This document shows positions 1 to 5,346 of a stretch of DNA of 7,153 nt, one piece after another. Numbering within the stretch: the stretch's first letter is position 1; the number at the start of each line of letters is the position of its first letter. Source of the DNA: Peptococcaceae bacterium (lineage in GTDB: Bacteria; Bacillota; Dehalobacteriia; UBA7702); NCBI GenBank assembly GCA_019415505.1, contig DXZC01000110.1, positions 1 through 7,153 of the forward strand, in the 5' to 3' direction. The notes below the pieces were generated by a model that was given only the letters and a program-made list of their open reading frames with translations, did not search any database and was not told where the DNA came from. The translations under genes and the position numbers were made by a program.

Positions 1-1082
1 TAGGTTGGTCTTTGGGTCTTACCTCCATTTTATTGGGGCATCTTATCGGCGGGGTTTTATTGTATTTTGCTGGCCTTATCGGCGCCCAGACCGGCCTGCC
101 GGCGGTTAAATCCAGTCGCATTGCCTTTGGCCGCTGCGGTTCCTATGTTTTTTCCCTCCTAAATATTGTGCAGCTTTTGGGTTGGACAGCCATTATGATT
201 ATCGGCGGCAGCGCGGTGCTGCGCCAAACTGTGGTGCTGCTCACTGGCTTTGATAACGCCGCCATCTGGACTATCCTCATCGGCGCTTTAGTAGCCTTAT
301 GGATTGGGGTAGGCCTTAAAAATGTGGGTAAGATAAACATAGTGGCAGTTACGGGCCTATTTCTCATTACCATTGTTTTAAGCTTTGTGGTCTTGGGGGG
401 AGACAGCCAGCCGGTAACCGGCGACTTAACCTTTGGCGCCGCGGTGGAGTTGAGCATCGCCATGGCCTTATCCTGGCTGCCTTTAATCAGCGATTATACC
501 CGCCATAGCGATAAGCCGCGTAAGACGGCGTTGGTCAGCTCCTTATTTTATACTTTGGGCAGTATTTGGATGTATGTTATCGGCATGGGTTTAAGCTTGG
601 TAGCCGGGGAAAGCGATATCGGCATTGTCCTGGTTGGCGCGGGTCTAGGGGTTTTAGGTCTTTTGATCGCTTTGTTTTCCACTGTTACCACCACATTTTT
701 AGACGCCTATTCCGCCGGGGTGAGCTTTGGTAATCTCTCGGAGGGCAAAGGAGAGAAAGCCTTTTCTCTGGCTGTTTGTTTTGTGGCCACAATTTTAGCC
801 TTGTTTTTCCCCATGGAACGGTACGAAAGTTTCCTTTATTTAATTGGCTCCTTTTTCGTACCCATGATCACCCTGCTCCTGATGGAATACTTTGTGTTTC
901 AAAATCGCGATATCAGCAAGGCCCTGCGCACAGATAATTTAATATTGTGGGCTGTGGGTATTGGGCTATACCGAATGTTTCTGACCATTGACACCCCCAT
1001 TGGCAGTACCCTCCCGGTAATGTTGCTCTTAGCTTTATTATCTGGAGTCACTCATTATATATTAAAATTTGTTAGGAGATAA
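1..1082 (+). CDS. cytX: CytX-type hydroxymethylpyrimidine transporter, 5'-truncated by the window edge
   Basis: This is an integral membrane permease of the NCS1 (cytosine/purine, Mhp1-like) family, most like CytX, the predicted importer of the thiamine precursor hydroxymethylpyrimidine. The reading frame is open to the left edge (codons start at base 3), so the TTG at 12 is only an apparent start and the true one lies upstream; roughly 25-40 N-terminal residues are probably missing relative to a family length near 390. About ten or eleven hydrophobic segments are visible. Family-like stretches include LLGHLIGG, GAQTGLPAVKSSRIAFGR, QLLGWTAIMIIGG and, in mid-protein, ALSWLPLISDYTR, which matches the substrate-site region of NCS1 carriers. 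It is the first visible gene of a run with thiM, thiE and thiD, which supports the HMP substrate over cytosine. The stop codon partly overlaps the ribosome-binding site of thiM. Substrate specificity is inferred from family and context, not seen directly. Confidence 0.88.
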   Translation, partial: GWSLGLTSILLGHLIGGVLLYFAGLIGAQTGLPAVKSSRIAFGRCGSYVFSLLNIVQLLGWTAIMIIGGSAVLRQTVVLLTGFDNAAIWTILIGALVALWIGVGLKNVGKINIVAVTGLFLITIVLSFVVLGGDSQPVTGDLTFGAAVELSIAMALSWLPLISDYTRHSDKPRKTALVSSLFYTLGSIWMYVIGMGLSLVAGESDIGIVLVGAGLGVLGLLIALFSTVTTTFLDAYSAGVSFGNLSEGKGEKAFSLAVCFVATILALFFPMERYESFLYLIGSFFVPMITLLLMEYFVFQNRDISKALRTDNLILWAVGIGLYRMFLTIDTPIGSTLPVMLLLALLSGVTHYILKFVRR

Positions 1083-1086
1083 TATT

Positions 1087-1905
1087 ATGTTTATTGAAGC
1101 TATGAAAAATGTCCGTTCCCAGTGTCCCTTAACTCATTGCATTACCAATTATGTTACTGTTAACCCTTGCGCCAACGCTTTGTTGGCGGTGGGCGGTTCC
1201 CCCATTATGGCTGATGATATTGACGAGGTGGCGGCTATTACCTCCATTAGCCGAGCTTTGGTAATCAATATTGGTACTTTGAACAGCCGCACTGTTAAAT
1301 CCATGCTGAAAGCCGGTATCACAGCCAATGAAAAAAATATTCCCGTGGTTTTGGATCCCGTTGGCGCCGGCGCCTCGTCCCTCCGAGATGAGGCTGTGGC
1401 AGCCTTGTTGGCTAAAGTTAAATTTACTGTAATCCGCGGTAATATTTCGGAAATTAAAAGCGTGTACGATGGCAGCAGCCAGGCCCATGGCGTAGACGTG
1501 GCTTTGGCTGACGCTAATATTGCTCCGGAAAAACTAGCTGCTTTTGCGCAGGAATTGAGCGAGCGGACCGGCGCGGTTATCGCCATTACCGGCAAGGTTG
1601 ATGTGGTTTCCAATGCCGCGAAATCCGCTTTAATCAGCAACGGCAGCCCTCTTTTATCCTCTATAACCGGGAGCGGTTGTATGCTTTCCGCCATTACCGG
1701 CGCTTATGTAGGAGCTAATAGTGACAATGCTTGGGAGGCCGCGGTGGCTGCCACAGCTCTCATGGGGCTTAGCGGTGAGGTTGCCGCTGCCCGGGCGGCA
1801 ACCAATAAAGTTGGTTTAGGTAGCTTTAATGTCTACTTACTTGACGCCCTGAGTCAGATTGACGAGGCTGCTTTGAAAGAAGGTATGAAAGTTGAAATTA
1901 TCTAA
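1087..1905 (+). CDS. thiM: Hydroxyethylthiazole kinase ThiM
   Basis: This cytosolic ribokinase-fold enzyme phosphorylates 4-methyl-5-(2-hydroxyethyl)thiazole with ATP, salvaging the thiazole half of thiamine (EC 2.7.1.50). The protein is 272 residues, normal for the family. Visible motifs are PLTHCITNYVTVN (residues 14-26), GGSPIMADD (36-44), INIGTLN, DPVGAGAS (from D90), IRGNISEI, and SITGSGCMLSAITG with the active-site-type cysteine at 198, the same position I recall for the Bacillus subtilis enzyme. I chose the ATG at 1087 because AGGAG at 1074-1078 lies 8 bases upstream and because ThiM proteins begin shortly before this Leu-Thr-His motif. A longer TTG start at 1069 would overlap cytX and precede the ribosome-binding site, so it is unlikely. 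The gap to cytX is 4 bases and thiE overlaps the 3' end, so translation is probably coupled along the operon. Confidence 0.95.
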   Translation: MFIEAMKNVRSQCPLTHCITNYVTVNPCANALLAVGGSPIMADDIDEVAAITSISRALVINIGTLNSRTVKSMLKAGITANEKNIPVVLDPVGAGASSLRDEAVAALLAKVKFTVIRGNISEIKSVYDGSSQAHGVDVALADANIAPEKLAAFAQELSERTGAVIAITGKVDVVSNAAKSALISNGSPLLSSITGSGCMLSAITGAYVGANSDNAWEAAVAATALMGLSGEVAAARAATNKVGLGSFNVYLLDALSQIDEAALKEGMKVEII

Positions 1906-2527
1906 AGACGCTATGACCTTATATGCTGTAACAGATCGGGCCTGGTTAAAGGGGCAGAGCCTCCGGGATAAGGTTGAGGAGGCCCTCGCGGGGGGCATAA
2001 CCTTTTTACAGCTGCGGGAAAAGGATTTACCTTACGCTGAATTTGTCAAGGAAGCAAAGGATATCGTAGCCCTATCCCGAAGTTACGGCGTTCCCGTGGT
2101 AATTAACGATAATGTAGAGGTAGCCTTGGCTGTTGAGGCCGATGGCGTACATATTGGCCAATCCGACGGTGAACCGGCGGAAATCCGGGCTGTTCTAGGT
2201 CCAGACAAAATATTGGGCGTTTCAGTGCAAACGGTGGCCCAGGCTTTGCAAGCCCAGGCGGCTGGCGCTGATTATTTAGGCGTTGGCGCTATGCTGCCTA
2301 CTGATACTAAAACCGACGCTATTGTAGTGAGCAAGGAGGAGCTCAAGGCTATAGCGGCGGCAGTGTCTATTCCCCTAGTGATTATTGGCGGTATTAACAA
2401 GGATACTATCAGCCAGTTTAAAGGCTGCGGCGCTCATGGCGCGGCGGTAGTTTCCGGCATATTCGCGGCCCCGGATAGTTGCCAAGCCGCGGCGGAACTG
2501 TTAGAATTATGCCGTGAGGTGTTTTAA
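1892..2527 (+). CDS. thiE: Thiamine phosphate synthase ThiE
   Basis: This TIM-barrel enzyme joins HMP pyrophosphate and hydroxyethylthiazole phosphate to form thiamine monophosphate, releasing pyrophosphate (EC 2.5.1.3). It combines the products of the flanking genes thiD and thiM. The length of 211 residues is typical. Motifs visible in order are LYAVTDR (10-16), FLQLREKD (38-45), VINDN (70-74), DGVHIGQSD (84-92), LGVSV (108-112), GVGAMLPTDTK (130-140), IIGGIN (164-169) and VVSGIF (186-191); these cover the pyrophosphate- and Mg-binding residues and the thiazole phosphate loop known for the family. The chosen start is a TTG at 1892: AAGAAGG at 1877-1883 lies 8 bases upstream inside thiM, whereas the next candidate, ATG at 1913, has no purine-rich site at the right distance. 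The gene overlaps thiM by 14 bases. Confidence 0.95.
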   Translation: MKLSKDAMTLYAVTDRAWLKGQSLRDKVEEALAGGITFLQLREKDLPYAEFVKEAKDIVALSRSYGVPVVINDNVEVALAVEADGVHIGQSDGEPAEIRAVLGPDKILGVSVQTVAQALQAQAAGADYLGVGAMLPTDTKTDAIVVSKEELKAIAAAVSIPLVIIGGINKDTISQFKGCGAHGAAVVSGIFAAPDSCQAAAELLELCREVF

Positions 2528-2529
2528 TT

Positions 2530-3309
2530 ATGTATAAGGTTTTAACTATTGCCGGTTCCGACCCCAGTGGCGGCGCTGGCATCCAAGGGGATTTAAAGAC
2601 CATGGCAGCCCATGGGGTTTATGGCATGAGCGCTATAACGGCTCTCACCGCCCAAAATACCCTGGGAGTTCAGGATATCTTAGAATCCACCCCCGCCTTT
2701 TTAGAAAAACAGTTGGATTGTATTTTTACGGATATTTTCCCCCAGGCTGTAAAAATTGGCATGGTGGCCAATACTGGGCTCATTGAAGTAATAGCCGCCA
2801 AGCTTCAGGAGTATGCGGCGGTAAATATTGTGCTTGATCCGGTAATGGTGGCCACTAGCGGTAGCTCTCTCATGGAGAGCAGCGCTTCCCAAGCCTTAAA
2901 AGAGGTTCTCATGCCTGTTGCCAACATTATAACCCCAAATCTCAGCGAAGCCCAGGCTTTAAGCGGTCTGACAATTCATACTGCCGCTGATATGGAACAG
3001 GCTGCCGCGATTATCGGCCAGTATTACAGCGGTTATATCCTGGTGAAGGGGGGGCATAGCCCCGATAACGCCGACGACCTGCTTTACTATCAAGGAGAGA
3101 TGCACTGGCTTAGAGGGCAGCGCATAGATAACCCCAATACCCACGGCACAGGCTGTACCTTATCATCGGCCATTGCTTGCGAGCTGGCGGCGGGCCGGAA
3201 TATGTTAGACGCGGTGGTAGAAGGTAAGAAATACATTAACGCCGCCTTACAGGCTAACCTAAACCTGGGCCAGGGGCGGGGACCCCTTAAACATGATGTA
3301 AATTGGTAA
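2530..3309 (+). CDS. thiD: Bifunctional hydroxymethylpyrimidine / phosphomethylpyrimidine kinase ThiD
   Basis: This cytosolic ribokinase-fold enzyme adds two successive phosphates to HMP, giving the HMP pyrophosphate used by ThiE (EC 2.7.1.49 and 2.7.4.7). The 259-residue length is typical of stand-alone ThiD. Motifs are IAGSDPSGGAGIQGDLKT (7-24, the HMP-binding start of the protein), HGVYGMSAITALTAQNT (28-44), DPVMVATSGSSL (from D103), ITPNLSEA, ILVKGGH, and NTHGTGCTLSSAIA with the anion-hole/catalytic-region cysteine at 209. The N-terminal GSDPSGGAGIQGDLK and the HGTGC signature favour ThiD over a pyridoxal kinase (PdxK/PdxY), although some ThiD-like proteins also accept pyridoxal. The ATG at 2530 follows the thiE stop by 2 bases, and TGAGGTG at 2515-2521 lies 8 bases upstream. 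It is the last gene of the operon and is followed by a hairpin terminator. Confidence 0.95.
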   Translation: MYKVLTIAGSDPSGGAGIQGDLKTMAAHGVYGMSAITALTAQNTLGVQDILESTPAFLEKQLDCIFTDIFPQAVKIGMVANTGLIEVIAAKLQEYAAVNIVLDPVMVATSGSSLMESSASQALKEVLMPVANIITPNLSEAQALSGLTIHTAADMEQAAAIIGQYYSGYILVKGGHSPDNADDLLYYQGEMHWLRGQRIDNPNTHGTGCTLSSAIACELAAGRNMLDAVVEGKKYINAALQANLNLGQGRGPLKHDVNW

Positions 3310-3331
3310 AAGAAGTTTTGTGCTAGTATTT

Positions 3332-3369
3332 TATAGCCGCTTCCGGATATATTTACCGGAGCGGCTATA
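3332..3369 (+). terminator. Probable intrinsic terminator of the thiamine salvage operon
   Basis: The arms TATAGCCGC (3332-3340) and GCGGCTATA (3361-3369) pair perfectly over 9 bp. Beyond a single T bulge they continue as TCCGG/CCGGA around a 9-base A/T loop. The hairpin begins 23 bases after the thiD stop. The following bases (TTTATAATTTG) are T-rich but interrupted, so the terminator is plausible rather than textbook. Because thiD and the next gene converge here, it may also stop weak read-through on the other strand. Confidence 0.65.
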
Positions 3370-3677
3370 TTTATAATTTGTTGTATTTTGCTATATAGCT
3401 AGATGTATGTTGTATTTTAGGCCGGGATTATGGTATGAAGTATAAAAGTGGCGGGGGACTTGGTCTAAGGTAGTTAAGAGAGTTGTTATAGTTAACCCTT
3501 GAAGTAAATGCCCATATAGTTTACGGAAAGGACTGAAGAAAAACGGTAAAAATGGGGTGGTAATTAAAACGCGATTGGAAGCGCCCCTTCCGCGGCTTCC
3601 TCTGTGGTTGCGGGCCATACCGCTAACGGCAATTTGCCTTGGTTTACTGACTGGTATTAAGTTGTCGGTTATAAAAT

Positions 3678-3710
3678 AAGGAGCCTACTAGAAAAAATAG
3701 TAGGCTCCTT
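3678..3710 (-). terminator. Strong, probably bidirectional intrinsic terminator
   Basis: A perfect 13-bp stem is formed by AAGGAGCCTACTA (3678-3690) and TAGTAGGCTCCTT (3698-3710) around a 7-base loop. On the minus strand it starts 6 bases after the stop of the DUF6530-like gene and is followed by ATTTTAT, so it is the natural terminator of that gene. On the plus strand it is followed by ACGGTTTTATTTT, so it could also stop leftward-to-rightward read-through from the thiamine operon. Confidence 0.85.
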
Positions 3711-3716
3711 ACGGTT

Positions 3717-4217
3717 TTATTTTGCTTGGCGGCGGTTGCCATAGCCCAATTCTTCCAGGAGACGGGCTAAAACTCTGTACCGTTCGCCTAAAAGCTCACC
3801 GTCCTCGGCCAGGGCTTGGCGAAATAGAGCGATATCCTCGTCAATATGTTCATTATCCGTACAGATTTCCACGGTCATGGCGTCCCCTTGGAGACCCACT
3901 CGGTCTATGTTGGCGTTGTCCTCATCGTATAGCTTTGGGTAGCGGTAAGCGTCTCTAAAATAGAGCTCGCTGCGGGCTATGAGAATAGCTAAATCCAGAA
4001 CACGGTGCAAGGGCATTTCCTCGCTTTGGCGGCTCCATTTCTCGCCGGTGTGCCGCCATACTTTAGCGGAAATATCCACCTTGCCCCGGTCGTTCCATTG
4101 GGCTAAGCCTAAGCTGAGTCCTTGGGCGTCGCTTTTATAGGCGGTGCGACCATCTATATTGGCGTAATCCTCAGCTATTACCACGGGTTTATGCTTTAAA
4201 GTAGTGGGAATTTTCAT
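3717..4217 (-). CDS. Uncharacterised protein, DUF6530-like
   Basis: This is a 166-residue soluble, charged protein with no signal peptide or membrane segment. From memory it resembles the DUF6530 family, whose members start with a MKIPTTLKHKPVV-like segment; I cannot confirm this by search, and no function is known to me. Visible landmarks are IDGRTAYKSDAQGLSLGLAQW (residues 21-41), ISAKVWRHTGEKWSRQSEE (49-67) and MPLHRVLDLAILI (68-80), followed by an acidic segment rich in Asp/Glu and a helical C-terminal half ending in basic residues. The central Trp/Arg-rich part is the best guess for a functional surface. The ATG at 4217-4215 is preceded by AAGGA (4231-4227) with a 9-base spacer. The gene has its own near-consensus promoter, a palindrome over the transcription start, and its own terminator, so it appears to be a regulated single-gene unit. 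Confidence 0.8.
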   Translation of the reverse strand: MKIPTTLKHKPVVIAEDYANIDGRTAYKSDAQGLSLGLAQWNDRGKVDISAKVWRHTGEKWSRQSEEMPLHRVLDLAILIARSELYFRDAYRYPKLYDEDNANIDRVGLQGDAMTVEICTDNEHIDEDIALFRQALAEDGELLGERYRVLARLLEELGYGNRRQAK

Positions 4218-4246
4218 CTCTTTATTTCCTTTCTTTTTGTTACTTG

Positions 4247-4271
4247 TTTACTAGTTTAGTAAATTACTAAA
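4247..4271. promoter_or_regulatory. Operator-like compound palindrome over the predicted transcription start
   Basis: Two overlapping perfect inverted repeats are visible. One is TTTACTA-GTT-TAGTAAA (4247-4263). The other is TTTAGTAA-A-TTACTAAA (4255-4271). They share the middle half-site, giving three alternating half-sites of a TTTAGTAA-like motif. The block begins just downstream of the -10 box and covers the predicted +1 to about +20. That position is typical for a repressor that blocks promoter escape. No regulator gene is present in the window, so the protein that binds is unknown. Confidence 0.6.
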
Positions 4272-4274
4272 TTA

Positions 4275-4303
4275 AGTGTAGCATACCGGCCAATCTCTGT
4301 CAA
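4275..4303 (-). promoter_or_regulatory. Sigma-A-type promoter of the DUF6530-like gene
   Basis: Read on the minus strand, a perfect -35 box TTGACA (4303-4298) is separated by 17 bases from TACACT (4280-4275), which matches the -10 consensus at 4 of 6 positions. The three bases before the -10 box are TGC, an extended -10 element. Transcription would start near 4268, leaving a leader of about 50 bases before the ATG. This is the best promoter match I found in the window. Confidence 0.8.
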
Positions 4304-4339
4304 GATATTACGGTAAATTTCTCCCAACTTGGTGGTCTA

Positions 4340-4366
4340 AGGCCCTGGTTTGTAAAACCAGGGCCT
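4340..4366. other. Perfect 12-bp inverted repeat (hairpin)
   Basis: AGGCCCTGGTTT (4340-4351) and AAACCAGGGCCT (4355-4366) are exact reverse complements separated by GTA. The GC-rich outer stem should fold well, with the inner TTT/AAA pairs likely open around the loop. Neither side has a T-run, so it is not a standard intrinsic terminator. It lies between the promoter of the DUF6530-like gene and two further hairpins. Confidence 0.6.
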
Positions 4367-4375
4367 GTATTTGAG

Positions 4376-4399
4376 GGCAGCCGTTCTATAAAAGCTGCC
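4376..4399. other. Short hairpin GGCAGC/GCTGCC
   Basis: GGCAGC (4376-4381) and GCTGCC (4394-4399) pair over 6 bp around a 12-base A/T-rich loop. Flanking ATTT and AAAT could extend the stem past a 3-base bulge. It is the weakest of three consecutive hairpins and is listed because of that clustering. No function can be assigned. Confidence 0.35.
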
Positions 4400-4407
4400 A
4401 AATTAAA

Positions 4408-4435
4408 AAGCTCAGAGCAAAAATGCTCTGAGCTT
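4408..4435 (-). terminator. Intrinsic terminator of the iorA-iorB-small ORF operon
   Basis: A perfect 12-bp stem, AAGCTCAGAGCA (4408-4419) with TGCTCTGAGCTT (4424-4435), closes a 4-base loop. Read on the minus strand, the stem ends in ...GAGCTT followed by TTTAATTT, a classic T-tract. It lies about 70 bases after the stop of the last gene of the minus-strand operon. Confidence 0.85.
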
Positions 4436-4505
4436 ATTTAGCAATTATCAACATAAAGTCAATATGACTGACCCAAATCTTATTGTTAACCCGGTTCGCA
4501 GGAGT

Positions 4506-4781
4506 TTACTCATAGGTAAGGGTCAATTCCCCGTCTATTAACGTGAGGCGGAAGGCGCCATCCTCCTGTTCAGTGGTAGGCAGCTCTGTGGTGCCATCCT
4601 CCTTGCGGTACCATTTCATTTTTGCGGCGCAAGTCCGGCAAGGGGCGATAAACCAATAGCCGCGGCTATCGTGGCCGTATTTCTCAATGCTTCCTAAAGG
4701 GTTAAAACAGCGGGAGCAAAGGAGGCGCTGGCCGTCTTGATAGGGGGCGTATATTGGGGAACGCTTATTGGCAGACCGCAT
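4506..4781 (-). CDS. Small CxxC-CxxC (zinc-ribbon-like) protein of unknown function
   Basis: I do not recognise this 91-residue protein. It has two knuckle-like cysteine pairs, CSRC (residues 22-25) and CRTC (48-51), 22 residues apart. This spacing suggests a zinc ribbon, with an aromatic segment RGYWFIAP between the pairs. The C-terminal third is acidic and looks like beta strands (FRLTLIDGELTLTYE). There is no signal peptide or membrane helix. The ATG at 4781-4779 lies inside iorB, so the genes overlap by 17 bases. A GAAGGA site lies about 13 bases upstream and an AAAGG only 2 bases upstream, so neither spacing is ideal, but no other reasonable start exists before the first cysteine pair. 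Its position as third gene of the iorAB unit, just before the terminator, suggests co-expression. An accessory or regulatory role is possible but unsupported. Confidence 0.7.
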   Translation of the reverse strand: MRSANKRSPIYAPYQDGQRLLCSRCFNPLGSIEKYGHDSRGYWFIAPCRTCAAKMKWYRKEDGTTELPTTEQEDGAFRLTLIDGELTLTYE

Positions 4782-5346
4782 AACCTTTTTTAAATCCTTC
4801 TATGTTTACGTCCAGAAATTTCGCGGGCACGTTGTCCTCAATTACTTTAAGACCTTCCTCCTCCTTCAAGCCAAAAGCCTGGGCCCAGGCGCCTAAGAGC
4901 ACCATGTTGAGGGCTTTGGGATTCCCGGCGTTGAGGGCCAGGGAGTAAGCGTCAAAAAGAGTGACTTTAGCGTCTATGCTCTTGAGGTAGTCATCTAAAT
5001 CAGAGGGATAGGGCATTTTTCCCATCGTAACCGGCATGGGGTTGATTTCCTTGGCATTGACGATAAGGCAGCCGCCTTTACGCAGGTAGGGCAAAGCCCG
5101 AACCCCTTCCAATTTTTCAAAGGCCAAAAGATAATCGGCGCTACCTGGTTCAATAATCGGGGAATAAACTTTTTCACCAAAACGCACCTGGGTAATTACG
5201 CTGCCCCCTCTTTGGGACATACCGTGAATTTCCGAAACCTTAATGTCATAGCCCTTGGCAATGAGGAGCCGGGATAGTATTCTCGCCGCTAAAACAGTGC
5301 CTTGGCCGCCAACGCCAGCAATTAAAATATTGGTAGTTTGAGACAT
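4765..5346 (-). CDS. iorB: Indolepyruvate:ferredoxin oxidoreductase beta subunit IorB
   Basis: This is the gamma-type (POR gamma domain) subunit of the 2-oxoacid:ferredoxin oxidoreductase that converts indolepyruvate and related aryl pyruvates plus CoA to aryl-acetyl-CoA, CO2 and reduced ferredoxin (EC 1.2.7.8). The 193 residues match the usual IorB length. Visible motifs are the glycine-rich NILIAGVGGQGTVLAARIL (residues 6-24) and SEIHGMSQRGGSV (38-50), both typical of the family, and a MVLLGAWAQAFGL segment in the C-terminal half. It carries no ferredoxin domain, as expected, because the iron-sulfur clusters are in IorA. The ATG (5346-5344) overlaps the iorA stop as TAATG, and AAAGGA lies about 12 bases upstream, so translation is probably coupled to iorA and subunit amounts balanced. 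Confidence 0.93.
   Translation of the reverse strand: MSQTTNILIAGVGGQGTVLAARILSRLLIAKGYDIKVSEIHGMSQRGGSVITQVRFGEKVYSPIIEPGSADYLLAFEKLEGVRALPYLRKGGCLIVNAKEINPMPVTMGKMPYPSDLDDYLKSIDAKVTLFDAYSLALNAGNPKALNMVLLGAWAQAFGLKEEEGLKVIEDNVPAKFLDVNIEGFKKGYAVCQ

Larger units (their letters stand above)
3310..3716. other. Convergent intergenic region with no convincing gene
   Basis: This 407-base stretch lies between two genes that point toward each other, so no promoter is needed here. It holds the thiD-side hairpin (3332-3369) and the stronger hairpin (3678-3710). Between them I see a 10-base direct repeat GTTGTATTTT (3380-3389 and 3409-3418), a short palindrome GCTATATAGC at 3390-3399, and a + strand frame open from 3503 to the stop at 3677-3679. 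That frame's only plausible start, GTG at 3557, has no good ribosome-binding site. The minus-strand frame across 3391-3618 gives a low-complexity, non-protein-like translation. I see no TPP riboswitch, tRNA or insertion-sequence end. Confidence 0.6.

Noticed and set aside
1149..1694. Minus-strand 181-codon open frame inside thiM
   Set aside because: It is fully antisense to a clear thiM gene, its translation is Ala/Ser/Thr-rich with no recognisable domain, and it has no supporting ribosome-binding site or neighbour.
3380..3418. 10-base direct repeat GTTGTATTTT, 29 bases apart
   Set aside because: Only two copies of a T-rich word occur, with no flanking mobile-element or attachment-site features, so it is treated as low-complexity coincidence.
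3391..3618. Minus-strand 75-codon frame in the convergent intergenic region
   Set aside because: The translation begins with an Arg/Gly-rich run followed by Phe/Pro-rich and Thr/Leu-rich runs, and has no family resemblance. It also lies downstream of a strong terminator with no promoter seen.
3310..3716. Possible TPP riboswitch near the thiamine genes
   Set aside because: The region is downstream of thiD, and I do not see the conserved CUGAGA / ACCUGAUCUGG-type THI-box segments. A riboswitch, if present, should lie before cytX, outside the window.
3722..3958. Plus-strand 78-codon frame opposite the DUF6530-like gene
   Set aside because: It is antisense to a gene with a promoter, ribosome-binding site and terminator, and its Arg/Pro/Gly-rich translation looks like a shadow.
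4457..4469. Short palindrome AGTCA-ATA-TGACT
   Set aside because: Five-base arms in an A/T-rich spacer are expected by chance, and it lies downstream of the last gene of the operon with no promoter next to it.
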